Origin: DATFVA01 sp963745945
GTDB lineage: Bacteria; Bacteroidota; Ignavibacteria; Ignavibacteriales; Ignavibacteriaceae
Direction of reading: 5' to 3'
Assembly (NCBI GenBank): GCA_963745945.1
Contig: CAVUZG010000005.1
Location: 65,732 to 129,731 of the forward strand
DNA length: 64,000 bases
This document shows positions 38,901-47,836 of this stretch, piece by piece. The position numbers and the translations under genes are program-made. Under the pieces are notes generated by a model that was given only the letters and a program-made list of their open reading frames with translations, did no database searches and was not told the origin of the DNA. Position 1 is the stretch's first letter. Every line of letters starts with the position of its first letter.

Positions 38901-39085
38901 GTTCCGAACCAGATAAAACCTTTATGATCCTGAAGCATACAGTAAGTGAGATTTAATGCTGCTCCTTTTTCAAGAGAAAGTCTTTCAAATTTTAACTCAT
39001 CCTTTTGTTCGGCTGCTGTATAGTTGTTACTTAAGAATAGAAGAGAAATTAAAAACAGCATGTAAATAATTTTTGATTTACTCAT
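35975..39085 (-). CDS. Propeller-sensor histidine kinase (Reg_prop/Y_Y_Y/HisKA_3)
   Basis: 1036 residues. Signal peptide, then two-component-propeller repeats (NNIWIGTxxGLNKF units) over about residues 30-680, a Y_Y_Y domain (NRGGWLEI to EYIFRVKGSN, about 690-765), one membrane helix (FNLGIVILLLVIAYLFY, about 785), and a HisKA_3 domain with the phosphorylated His in DFHDELGHRLTRISL (about 850). HATPase follows with LDESLKN and GNGLRNMRKRAEN. The propeller senses a periplasmic signal; in Bacteroidota often a polysaccharide breakdown product. It forms an operon with the NarL regulator. Confidence 0.93.
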   Translation of the reverse strand: MSKSKIIYMLFLISLLFLSNNYTAAEQKDELKFERLSLEKGAALNLTYCMLQDHKGFIWFGTMYGLVKYDGKDFRVYKNNPDDPNSVSFDDIISLYEDSQNNIWIGTWGGGLNKFNPSTGNFTRFINEGSNENQISDNIIWTICEGNDGNMWFGTETGGLNKYNPGTNTFSHYSYSEDNTKSISSNSIRTMYKDRNGILWIGNQKGLSKYNENSNDFINYFLNKDNPLSVISILEDSQNNFWIGTPAGLYNFDRKSGDFIHFGNPELSDQVVYSICEGKDGNLWFGSSSGLFNLNLNTNKISSYKNQTGNIASLSGNNILNLMTDKSGILWINAYNTGINKLNSNASRFTSYSNLPGDDKSLSNNKVTAFCQDKKNNIWIGTLNGLNKFDPQSETFERFLSSDMLGNRIASFTLDNKLLWIATAKGLKLFNTETNKYSPLPPRLSKNKYIGGYRILSLLKDSSKNIFIGTYGNGLFIYHPENDSLSHLTSVDFGGANKRSNYILTLYRDNKYPEVIWIGTYGGLIKMNIRDKKYKIYNHNLYDSKSLSNDYVFSIYRDSKNILWIGTANGLNKFDDNSNTFVHYFEKDGLPNSVISSILEDRSGNLWLSTNYGISEFNPEKVEFRNFDMEDGLQSNLFLNHSFLKDANGSLYFGGINGFNIARPSSIPVDNFVPGVYITSVKKNNNRGGWLEINTDNEIQLHYDENFVDINFISLDYNNPSKIIYKYKLDGVDESWINAGNKTSASYTKLQPGEYIFRVKGSNSNGVFNPNEAMIKFTILPPFWKTAWFNLGIVILLLVIAYLFYKMKLRQKVNRALEIEKIKEEESEKLRKKTAADFHDELGHRLTRISLLSEIIKRKIGNTSGELTELLNKISVNSKELFEGTKDFIWAIDPNKDSLYELLIRLKDFGDDLFEDSDILFEVNGLDESLKNKSLSMDWKRHLALIFKEGMNNSLKYGKSKRISIDSKVIAENIEISLSDDGEGFIPGSLKKGNGLRNMRKRAENISASLEVISSPGNGTKILFKGKIPGKLINYN

Positions 39086-39266
39086 TTTAATTGTCTTTTA
39101 ATAAGTGAAACGACTCATTTGAAAATATAAATTTCAGGATAAATATACTTCACAATATTTTCACAATAATCACGCAATTTGGGGGAGATTGCCAAGATCA
39201 TCTTAGGTTAAAACTTCCATTTATTGTAATTTTGCAAAAATTATTTTATGAATGTTAGGGGATTCT

Positions 39267-41324
39267 ATGGAATCAAATATAAATAAGTTTTTCTATCCTG
39301 AATCGTTGTGTATAGTCGGTGCTTCAGGGAAAAAGGGAAACCTTGGATACGAATTGACAAGCTGTGTTAAAACATATGGCTACACAGGTAAATTATTTCT
39401 CGTAAATCCCAAGACCGATGAAATTCTCGGGACAAAATGCCACCAATCGGTGCAAGCCATAAATGATAATATTGATCTTGCGATAGTTATGGTTCCGAAG
39501 CAGTTTGTGGAAGAAACACTTCAACAGCTTCTGGATAAAAAGGTTACCTCAATTATTCTGATTACAGCCGGGTTTAAAGAGACAGGAAAAGAAGGTGCCG
39601 CTAAAGAATTGCAAATTGCAGAAATGGTTAAATCCGGGGGCGGAAGATTAGTTGGTCCTAATTGTATGGGAATCATTAATACTTTCAGCGGGATAAAGTT
39701 AAATGCTACATTTGTTGCTGAAAGACCGGAAACAGGAACAATGGCATTTCTTTCGCAAAGCGGTGCAATCGGGGCGGCAGTTTTAAATTCATTAAGAGAA
39801 ACTGATATTCGCTTCGGGCACTTTATAAGTGTCGGCAATAAAGCTGATATGAGTGAAAACGATTTCCTCGATTACTGGCAGGATGATAAAAATATTAATG
39901 TCATTACTTTTTATCTGGAAAGTTTTGCCGATGGGAAAAAGTTTATTCAGAAGTTCATTGAAGACAAAATAACAAAACCTGTAATTGTTTTAAAAGGGGG
40001 AAGAACCAAAGCCGGAATGAAGGCTGCTTCTTCGCATACCGGGGCGCTTGGGAGTAGTGATAAAGTAGTTGATTCAATTTTAAAACAGTTTAATCTTATA
40101 AGAACTAATGATTTAAACCAGTTGTTTAATACTGCAAAAGGATTCGAAAATTTTCCTTTGCCAAAAGGAAACCGGATAGCAGTAATTACCAATGCAGGCG
40201 GACCGGCAATACTTGCTGTGGATTCAATAGAGAAACACGGACTGAAATTAGCTGAACTTTCAGGCGGAACTAAAAAGAAGCTGAGAGAAATTGTTCATCC
40301 CGAAGGAAGTGTCAATAATCCAGTTGATTTGCTGCCCGGGGGCACCTCCGATGGTTACCACAATTCAATTAAACTTCTTTTAAATGATGAAAATGTTGAT
40401 GCGGTAATTTCGGTTTTTGTTGAACCGATTATGGTAAAAGCGCTGCCTGTAATTGAATTAATTAATAGTATAAAATCCGATAAACCCTTGCTCCAGACAG
40501 TAATGCCGTTACCTGAATTCTGGGAAGAGTACAGGAAAAATTCAAAATATAAAATTCCCTTGTTCAGAAATCCGGAAGATCCGGCTGTTGTTCTTTCAAA
40601 TATGTTTAATTATAGTTCAAAAAAAATTGAGCAAAAGAGGTTAAACCCTGCAAAAGAGAACCAGGTGAAATTCGAAACTAAAGCCGGCTTTTTAACCGGT
40701 GAAAAAATTTCTGAAATTGCCGCTATTTACAAATTGCCGGTAGTACAATCACTTTATTTGAGATTTGAAGAGCTAAGAAACTGTGAAATTGCTTTCCCGG
40801 TAGTATTAAAAGCCTCCGGAGAAGGTATAGTGCATAAGACGGAATTAAACGCCGTCCGGCTGGATATTAAATCCAGGGATGAACTTATTCGGGAAGCCGA
40901 AAAAATGATTAATGATTTTAAAAGCAAAAATATTAATATTGAATTGTTCCTGATTCAGCCATTTATTAATATGAAGCACGAGATTTTAATCGGAGGTTTT
41001 CGCGATAGTGATTTTGGTCCAATGATCATGTTTGGAACCGGCGGGAAATATGTTGAAGTTTTTGAGGATACTGCAATGCGTTCCGCTTACCTGGCGGACA
41101 AAGATATAGATGAAATGATTTCAGAAACTAAGATGGGAAAAATTTTGAACGGTGTTCGGGGCGAATCCCCGGCTGATATTAAAAAGATTAAAATGGTAAT
41201 AAAATCAGTTGCTCAAATGATGCTTGATAATGAACAAATAACAGAATGCGACCTGAATCCATTAATTGTAGATGAAAATAATAACTTATTTGCAGTTGAC
41301 ATAAGGATAAAAACAGAACAATGA
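39267..41324 (+). CDS. Acetate-CoA ligase-like, ADP-forming acyl-CoA synthetase
   Basis: 685 residues. CoA-binding Rossmann domain (SLCIVGASGKKGNLG), CoA-ligase domain (FLSQSGAIGAAVL) with the phosphohistidine in SSHTGALGSSDK (about residue 260), and a C-terminal ATP-grasp domain (FPVVLKASGEGIVHKTELNAV). This alpha-beta fusion makes ATP from acetyl- or acyl-CoA, ADP and phosphate, or runs in reverse. Of two ATGs at 39252 and 39267 the second has AGGGGA just upstream. Protein lysine acetyltransferase relatives carry an extra GNAT domain, absent here. Confidence 0.88.
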   Translation: MESNINKFFYPESLCIVGASGKKGNLGYELTSCVKTYGYTGKLFLVNPKTDEILGTKCHQSVQAINDNIDLAIVMVPKQFVEETLQQLLDKKVTSIILITAGFKETGKEGAAKELQIAEMVKSGGGRLVGPNCMGIINTFSGIKLNATFVAERPETGTMAFLSQSGAIGAAVLNSLRETDIRFGHFISVGNKADMSENDFLDYWQDDKNINVITFYLESFADGKKFIQKFIEDKITKPVIVLKGGRTKAGMKAASSHTGALGSSDKVVDSILKQFNLIRTNDLNQLFNTAKGFENFPLPKGNRIAVITNAGGPAILAVDSIEKHGLKLAELSGGTKKKLREIVHPEGSVNNPVDLLPGGTSDGYHNSIKLLLNDENVDAVISVFVEPIMVKALPVIELINSIKSDKPLLQTVMPLPEFWEEYRKNSKYKIPLFRNPEDPAVVLSNMFNYSSKKIEQKRLNPAKENQVKFETKAGFLTGEKISEIAAIYKLPVVQSLYLRFEELRNCEIAFPVVLKASGEGIVHKTELNAVRLDIKSRDELIREAEKMINDFKSKNINIELFLIQPFINMKHEILIGGFRDSDFGPMIMFGTGGKYVEVFEDTAMRSAYLADKDIDEMISETKMGKILNGVRGESPADIKKIKMVIKSVAQMMLDNEQITECDLNPLIVDENNNLFAVDIRIKTEQ

Positions 41325-42361
41325 AAAGAAAAGATTTTATTAAAACAGCAGGGGCTGTTTCTTTAAGTACACTTGTCCCATTTAACAAATCTTTCCCTCT
41401 GAATTTTCCGGTTGATAAAATTAAACCGCCCCGGTTAAAATCGGGTGATACAATCGGGTTGATAACTCCCGGCAGCAGTATTAGCGGAAAAGAATTAAAT
41501 GATTCTGTTAAGAGTCTGAATGATCTCGGGTTTAATGTTGTTTACACTAATAATATCCTTTCAAAAAACGGGTACTTTGCCGGAACAGACAAGCAAAGAG
41601 CATCAGATGTAGACCAGATGTTTTACCGTAAAGATGTTGCCGGAATAATCTGCGCACGCGGAGGTTACGGATGTACAAGGATTTTACCTCTTATAAATTA
41701 TAACGTTATACAGGCTAACCCGAAAGTTTTTATGGGCTACAGTGATATTACCTCTTTACTATATGGCATTTATAAAAAGACCGGCTTGATTTGCTTTCAT
41801 GGTCCGGTAGGGATTTCAACTTATAATGATTTTACAATTGAATATTTTAAGAAAACCTTGATGGATCCGGAAGGAAATTTTGTGTTAAAGAATTCTGTAC
41901 CGGAAGCCGGAGATGAAGAATATCAGCCGTTAACAATTCAGGATGGCGTAGCAAGAGGAGAATTAATCGGAGGAAATTTATCTGTTGTTGTTTCCTTAAT
42001 TGGAACTCCTTATGACATAGAAACCAGGAATAAAATAATTTTTCTTGAGGAGATGGAGGAAGACCCATACAGAATTGACAGGATGCTGACACAGATGAGA
42101 ATGGCAAAAAAATTTGAGGGAGCGTCGGGAGTTGCATTGGGAGTTTTTAAGGATTGTAAACCCACAGAAAATTCTTCATTTGATTCTTCATTCAACTTAA
42201 TTGAAGTATTAAAGAACAGATTGGGAGATTTAAATATTCCAGTGGTATACGGGATGTCTTTCGGGCATATTAAAAATAAATTTATTGTTCCGTTCGGAAT
42301 TAAAGCAGAACTGGATGCATCAAAGCAAACATTAACTTTGCTTGAAACTGCCGTGTTCTAA
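41321..42361 (+). CDS. LD-carboxypeptidase (S66 family)
   Basis: 346 residues. The N-terminus MKRKDFIKTAGAVSLSTL resembles a Tat-like signal (KRKDF), so it is probably exported. ICARGGYGCTRILPLI and GYSDITSLL with the nucleophile Ser, then Glu in FLEEMEEDPY and His in SFGHIKNKF make the S66 Ser-Glu-His triad. It trims the terminal D-Ala from murein tetrapeptides. The ATGA start overlap couples it to the acyl-CoA synthetase gene; the functional link is unclear. Confidence 0.88.
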   Translation: MKRKDFIKTAGAVSLSTLVPFNKSFPLNFPVDKIKPPRLKSGDTIGLITPGSSISGKELNDSVKSLNDLGFNVVYTNNILSKNGYFAGTDKQRASDVDQMFYRKDVAGIICARGGYGCTRILPLINYNVIQANPKVFMGYSDITSLLYGIYKKTGLICFHGPVGISTYNDFTIEYFKKTLMDPEGNFVLKNSVPEAGDEEYQPLTIQDGVARGELIGGNLSVVVSLIGTPYDIETRNKIIFLEEMEEDPYRIDRMLTQMRMAKKFEGASGVALGVFKDCKPTENSSFDSSFNLIEVLKNRLGDLNIPVVYGMSFGHIKNKFIVPFGIKAELDASKQTLTLLETAVF

Positions 42362-43365
42362 TCACGACTTTCAGTTAGGCACATTTTATTTAGTTTCTGC
42401 AGACTTGTGTTTTCGCCAATTGCAATCAGTTTGTCTCCGGCTTCAATTTTTGCCGAGGACAAAGGATTGTAAATAAACTTCCCGTTTTGCTTATATATAG
42501 AAACAATAATAATATTCATTTCTTTTCTGATGGGGAGTTCGGTAAGTGTTTTGTTTACAAGTGTAGAATCAGGATGAACGATAACTTCTTCAATATTCAG
42601 ATCGACATTTTTTTCACGCGCAATACTATCAATAAATTCTATTACACCTGGTCTTATTAACAATTCAGCCATTCTTGTTCCCCCGATTTCATAAGGTTTT
42701 ACAACTCTGCTCGCACCGGCTTTCACCAGTTTAGATTCTGTTTCCTCCTCAACAGCACGTGCTACAATATAGATTTCCGGGTTCAGAACTTTAGATGAAA
42801 GAGTGGCAAATACATTCTCCGCATCGGAAGATAAAACTGCAACAAGACCTTTTGCTTTTTTAATTCCGGCAGAAGTTAAAACCTCATCACTGGTTGCATC
42901 CCCTTTAATAAACATAAAACCACGGTTTATCAGCTTGTCTATTTTATCGTTATCATTTTCAATTACAACAAAATCTACTTTTGCTTCTGCAAGCTCATCA
43001 CAAATAAATCTTCCCATTCTGCCATAGCCGCAAACAATATAATGATTATTAAGATGTTCAATTTTTTTATTCATCTTTCTCCTCCTGTATATTTGAGTTT
43101 CAAATAGTAACTGTGCGGCTCTTCCCCCTGTATAGGCAATAGACCCTATTCCCATTACTATTAATATTAGAGTAAAAAACTTTCCTGTCTGGGATAAAGG
43201 ATGAGTTTCTTCAAATCCGGTAGTTGAAATAGTAATAATCGTCATATAAACAGCATCAAGAATATGCCATCTTTCGATAATCATATAACCGGCTGTTCCC
43301 ACAATAATTGTAAATAACAGGATTGCGAGTCCGAATTGCAGCTGCCTTAAAGTTTTATCAACCAT
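42358..43365 (-). CDS. Ion channel with RCK (TrkA-N/TrkA-C) domains
   Basis: 335 residues. Two membrane helices bracket a pore loop with filter TISTTGFEE (residues about 45-53) in place of TVGYGD. A TrkA-N Rossmann domain follows (YIVCGYGRMGRFI, VVIENDNDK, GDATSDEVL), then TrkA-C (EVIVHPDSTLVNKTL). It should be a ligand-gated K+ or cation channel of the MthK type. The stop overlaps the convergent LD-carboxypeptidase stop by 4 bp. Confidence 0.85.
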   Translation of the reverse strand: MVDKTLRQLQFGLAILLFTIIVGTAGYMIIERWHILDAVYMTIITISTTGFEETHPLSQTGKFFTLILIVMGIGSIAYTGGRAAQLLFETQIYRRRKMNKKIEHLNNHYIVCGYGRMGRFICDELAEAKVDFVVIENDNDKIDKLINRGFMFIKGDATSDEVLTSAGIKKAKGLVAVLSSDAENVFATLSSKVLNPEIYIVARAVEEETESKLVKAGASRVVKPYEIGGTRMAELLIRPGVIEFIDSIAREKNVDLNIEEVIVHPDSTLVNKTLTELPIRKEMNIIIVSIYKQNGKFIYNPLSSAKIEAGDKLIAIGENTSLQKLNKMCLTESRD

Positions 43366-43488
43366 TCATTCTTTTTTTTCTTAAAGATTAATGTTAAAAT
43401 AACAAAGATGAAACAAAGTAGCTTGCAAAGGATATAACTGAGGCAGTATATTAAAATCAAAAGTTTGGAAAAATTAGAGGAGCCTGTT

Positions 43489-44028
43489 ATGAAATTCAGT
43501 TTTTTAACTATAACCGGGATATTCCTGGTTTTAAGTTTATCAGGCTGCATAGATTTTTATAAAGTATCCTACGAAATAAATCTTGATAATCCTGATAAAG
43601 GAACTGCGATTGTTCATCTTTACGATTTGAGGTCTGATGCTTCAAATGATAAGGATTTTGAAACGGATAAACAGAACATTTTCCAGTTTGCATTGAAGAG
43701 CGATGACTTTTTGAAATCTATGAAACAGGAAGGGAAGAATATTCAAAGCAGGAATCTTTTATTAAAAGGCGATACACTTGACGCAAAAGTTGTTTATTCT
43801 TTTAATTCTATAACCAGTGTTGAAAATATGCAGCACGATGCAGGTTTTTTCTATCTTACTCTTGAACCGGGCGACAGTGTAATAACTACGAATGGAGAAA
43901 TAATAACTTCAAAAGACCGGAAGAGGATTTTATGGGATAAATCCATGAAAACTCTCAAATTTGAAATCCTGAGCAATACATTCAAAAATAATTCGTATAA
44001 AATGTTAGGCCCATTTTACAAACAATAG
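43489..44028 (+). CDS. Lipoprotein of unknown function
   Basis: About 179 residues from the ATG at 43489, chosen over 43465 because it starts right at the signal peptide and has AGAGGAG upstream. Lipobox LSLSGC. The mature part (IDFYKVSYEINLDNPDKGTA) is beta-rich and unrecognised. The gene precedes priA by about 40 bp on the same strand. Confidence 0.65.
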   Translation: MKFSFLTITGIFLVLSLSGCIDFYKVSYEINLDNPDKGTAIVHLYDLRSDASNDKDFETDKQNIFQFALKSDDFLKSMKQEGKNIQSRNLLLKGDTLDAKVVYSFNSITSVENMQHDAGFFYLTLEPGDSVITTNGEIITSKDRKRILWDKSMKTLKFEILSNTFKNNSYKMLGPFYKQ

Positions 44029-44069
44029 TCAGAGGAGAGCTGTAATTATAAAACTTCTTGTTTTAATAT

Positions 44070-46532
44070 ATGTATGTTGAATTAGTTTTTCCCCTTCCTT
44101 TCAGAAATACTTTTACTTATTCCGTTCCCGGTGAATTTGAACCGTTTGCAAAACCGGGGTCAAGAGCAGTAGCTCCTTTCGGTAAAAGAACTCTTACGGG
44201 GGTTATTGTAAAAGTATCCGAAACAACTTCGGTTAAAGAAAAAATTAAACCGGTTTCTGATATAGTTGATGAAAAACCGGTCTTCACTAAAAAATCTTTA
44301 AATTTTTATCAGTGGCTCTCAGAGTATTATCTTTCTTCACTCGGCGAAGCATTAAAACTGGGAATTCCCTCCGGAGTTGATGTTGAATCAAAAAGAAAAA
44401 TAATTATTGATCAGAGTTTTTGTGAAAAACTACTTTTAAAAGAGAAGAAGAATACAATTAAATATAAAATACTGGAAGCCGTTTGTGACAGGGAGGAAAT
44501 CAGTTTTAGTTATTTGCAGAAAGTTGTTGGCAGGAAAAATATTTATTCCGCCGTCCGCACTCTTGAAAATGAAGGCGCTGTAACTGTGCTCGATGAAATC
44601 AGTGAAGGTCGTGTAAAAATAAAAAAAGAAAAATTTGTAAAGCTTGCTAAAACTGTTGGGGAAATTTACGCAGGGTTCCCGGAAATAGAAAAACGTTCAC
44701 CAAAGCAGGTAAAAATACTACTGGAATTAATTAACAGGAAGAACAAGGTTGTTCCGTTAAACTATCTTTTAAAAAAATCGGAAGCTTCGGCAGGTTCTGC
44801 AGAATCACTTGCTAAAAAAGGATTTATTGAAATTTATGAAAAGGAAATCAGCAGGGATTATATTGAAAATTACAAGGAGAGATTCCAGGAAATTACTCCC
44901 ACGATACAGCAGCAAAAAATAATTGAAACTATAATTGAAGACATAAATTCTTCTTCCTTTAAAACCTATTTATTACACGGTGTAACGGGTAGCGGTAAAA
45001 CACAGGTATATATTGAACTTGTAAAACAGGTGCTTGCTCTTAAAAAATCTGCGTTAATTCTGGTTCCCGAAATTTCTCTTACTCCGCAGATGACCTCCCG
45101 GATGTATAATAATTTCGGCGACATTGTCTCTGTACAGCATAGCAGGATGTCGGATGGAGAAAGATATGATTCATGGAGAAAAATTCTGAAAGGAAAAACC
45201 AGGGTTATAATCGGGGCACGCTCGGCATTGTTCTCCCCGTTTCAGAATTTAGGATTAATTGTTGTGGATGAAGAACACGACTCAAGCTACAAACAGATTG
45301 ATTCAGCTCCCAAATATCACGCGCGTGATGCCGCAATTGTACTCGGGCAAATTCAACATTGCCCCGTCTTACTTGGTTCGGCGACACCTTCAATTGAAAG
45401 TATGTACAATGCAAAGTCAGGAAAATATAATCTGCTGGAATTACCCGAAAGAATTGATAATGCAAAAATGCCGGTTATCCGGCTCGTAAATATTTCTGTT
45501 GAGAGAAAAAAGAAAAAGATGGAAAATGTTTTCTCACAGGTTTTAATTGATCACATTTCGGATCGTTTAAAGAAAAAGGAAGGTGTGATTATTCTGCAGA
45601 ACCGTAGAGGATTTTCAACACAGATTTATTGTGAAGACTGCGGTGAGATAGAAACCTGTGATAACTGCTCTGTGCCTATGGTTTATCATATTAATAAAAA
45701 CATGCTGCAGTGCCATTACTGCGGGGTAATAAAAAAAGTACCTAATGCCTGTACACATTGCGGTTCAATGAATATAAAATATTTTGGAACCGGGACTGAA
45801 AGAGTAGAAGATGAGATTGAATTTTATTTTCCAAATGCAAAAGTTAAAAGAATCGATTCTGATTCAATAAATAAAAAAAATGCTTTAAGCAATATTTTGC
45901 AGAGCTTTGGAAACGGTGAGATAGATATTCTTGTCGGGACGCAAATGGTTTCAAAAGGATTGGATTTTCCAAGAGTAACACTTGTCGGTGTTATTTCTGC
46001 GGAAACAACATTATGGCTTCCTGATTTTCGTGCTGATGAAAGAACTTTCCAGCTACTAACACAGGTATCAGGCAGGGCGGGGAGGAGTAAAGTTGCGGGA
46101 GAAGTAATTATACAAACACAGAATGAAAAGAATTTTACTCTGCAGAAAGTTTTACAGAATGATTACAACGGGTTTTATCAGAATGAAATTTTCGGAAGGG
46201 AAAAAATGGGTTATCCGCCGTTCACACGTCTTTGTTTAATTGAAACAAAAGATAAGGTTGAAGAAAAAGCCAGAGGCGCAGCCGAAGATTTTTACAGGGA
46301 ACTTAACAGGTACAAAAAGTTTTTAAATATATCCCCTGCTTCTCCTGCTGTAATCGCAAGACTTAAAGGGAATTACCGTTTTCATATACTTATTAAAAGC
46401 TCAAAAGAAAAAGACCCGGGGAGTAAGATATTAAGTCAGGCAGTGCTTAATTCGTTTGCCGTGTTCAACCGTAAATCACGTTACCGTGATGTGAAATTAA
46501 TATATGATGTAGATCCGCAAAGTATTTTATGA
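44070..46532 (+). CDS. priA: Primosomal replication helicase PriA
   Basis: 820 residues. N-terminal 3'-end binding domain (VELVFPLPFRNTFTYSVP), helicase core with Walker A HGVTGSGKTQVY (about 310) and DEEHDSSYK, eight zinc-binding cysteines (CEDCGEIETCDNCS, CHYCG, CTHCG, about residues 525-570), and motifs VGTQMVSKGLDFP and VSGRAGR. It restarts replication at stalled forks by reloading the primosome. Length is slightly above E. coli PriA. Confidence 0.96.
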   Translation: MYVELVFPLPFRNTFTYSVPGEFEPFAKPGSRAVAPFGKRTLTGVIVKVSETTSVKEKIKPVSDIVDEKPVFTKKSLNFYQWLSEYYLSSLGEALKLGIPSGVDVESKRKIIIDQSFCEKLLLKEKKNTIKYKILEAVCDREEISFSYLQKVVGRKNIYSAVRTLENEGAVTVLDEISEGRVKIKKEKFVKLAKTVGEIYAGFPEIEKRSPKQVKILLELINRKNKVVPLNYLLKKSEASAGSAESLAKKGFIEIYEKEISRDYIENYKERFQEITPTIQQQKIIETIIEDINSSSFKTYLLHGVTGSGKTQVYIELVKQVLALKKSALILVPEISLTPQMTSRMYNNFGDIVSVQHSRMSDGERYDSWRKILKGKTRVIIGARSALFSPFQNLGLIVVDEEHDSSYKQIDSAPKYHARDAAIVLGQIQHCPVLLGSATPSIESMYNAKSGKYNLLELPERIDNAKMPVIRLVNISVERKKKKMENVFSQVLIDHISDRLKKKEGVIILQNRRGFSTQIYCEDCGEIETCDNCSVPMVYHINKNMLQCHYCGVIKKVPNACTHCGSMNIKYFGTGTERVEDEIEFYFPNAKVKRIDSDSINKKNALSNILQSFGNGEIDILVGTQMVSKGLDFPRVTLVGVISAETTLWLPDFRADERTFQLLTQVSGRAGRSKVAGEVIIQTQNEKNFTLQKVLQNDYNGFYQNEIFGREKMGYPPFTRLCLIETKDKVEEKARGAAEDFYRELNRYKKFLNISPASPAVIARLKGNYRFHILIKSSKEKDPGSKILSQAVLNSFAVFNRKSRYRDVKLIYDVDPQSIL

Positions 46533-46606
46533 TAAAAAATCCTTTCTGAAAATTACTTTTTCACCTTCCATAAAAACTAATCGATTCTTATTTCTGCAGT
46601 AAACTC

Positions 46607-47566
46607 CTACAAAATACCAATTGTAAAAACAATTGCTTTATCGTTATAGTCATTGAATGTCATTATATACTCAAGGTTCAGCATTATCTGGAAATTGTAA
46701 GTATGAAAAACTCTTAGTCCGGTGTTCAGCGTAAGTTCAAACCCGTCTCCTTTTTTCTTTTCGGAATAGGAATTTGTGTATGGGTTGTAAGAACTTACCA
46801 TTGAATGTGTTACCCAGTGGAATCCAAATGCTCCGCCCGCATAGGGACAAATATCTGTCTGTGTGAAAAGATACTCTCCATAAACATTCATAGCAAAACC
46901 ATCCCTGATTCCGAGAAGCATTCCTGCAGCCATCTCCTGTAATTCATAATCCAGGTGAAGATTTATTGTGAATGATCTGTCATCGTTATCGTATCCATCC
47001 TGCGGAAAAAGATAACCGAACGATAACCCGATATTTTTTCTCGATGATCTTCTTAAAGATTCCTTTGTTTCCTCCTGTACAATATTCCCGACCTGGACAT
47101 TATCTTTTGCCGGTTTATCTTCAGCAATATTGGAAGCTACTCTTTTCATAACCGGATCAAGATCTTCAGCTGTTAAAGCTGTCATCTGATCAATTAAAAT
47201 AGTTTTACCCGATTCTGTATTTACGAGGAAATACTGCACAATAATTTTGTCTCCCAATGCCGCCAGTTTGCAACCGGCAACCTGTAAAGCCCCGGCTTCT
47301 TTCCCGATTTCAATCGCACATTCGGTACTGAAACAATCAGTGCCATTTAGAACTTCTCCGGTTTTATTTTCAGATATGATATCAAACTTGCCGATCTTTC
47401 CTATTTCAACTCTAAGAATAGATTGAGCCGTCTCAACATAAACAGGATCTATTCCATTAGAATCGAAAGGAAGAATAAGCAGAGTGGTATTTTTATCCTG
47501 AGCACTTAATGTAATTGTTAAAAATATTAAAGAGATCAGAAGTGCTTTAATTCTGAAGGTTACCAT
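46607..47566 (-). CDS. Putative outer-membrane protein with TolB-like N-domain
   Basis: 319 residues. Signal peptide ending LSAQ; then a LLILPFDSNGID and ILRVEIGKIGKFDIISENKT region like the TolB/FlgO N-terminal fold, with a Cys pair in GTDCFSTECAIEIGK. The C-terminal half (about 190-319) alternates hydrophobic residues and aromatics (SFGYLFPQDGYD, DYELQEMAAGMLLGIRDG) as in a small beta-barrel. Function unknown; related proteins are widespread in FCB bacteria. Confidence 0.55.
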   Translation of the reverse strand: MVTFRIKALLISLIFLTITLSAQDKNTTLLILPFDSNGIDPVYVETAQSILRVEIGKIGKFDIISENKTGEVLNGTDCFSTECAIEIGKEAGALQVAGCKLAALGDKIIVQYFLVNTESGKTILIDQMTALTAEDLDPVMKRVASNIAEDKPAKDNVQVGNIVQEETKESLRRSSRKNIGLSFGYLFPQDGYDNDDRSFTINLHLDYELQEMAAGMLLGIRDGFAMNVYGEYLFTQTDICPYAGGAFGFHWVTHSMVSSYNPYTNSYSEKKKGDGFELTLNTGLRVFHTYNFQIMLNLEYIMTFNDYNDKAIVFTIGIL

Positions 47567-47836
47567 TTTCCCCGTCCTTTTTTAAGTAATATTAAAATTA
47601 CCTGCTAAATATAATTAATCTTCAGTTCAAGTAAATATCATAAAATGGTAACCCTTACTAAGGAATCGATCCGCCAAATTGCTTTTATGGTGTTTTTTTT
47701 ATTCTAAATTGTTAACAAATTCAATCTATACCCTTCAAAACACGGGTTTTTGCTTTTAAGGATATCGGACAAACTTTCCATTCCGAAGTTGGAATTGTAT
47801 AAGAATCACGATAACCAAATCAATTTGTTTTACAGT

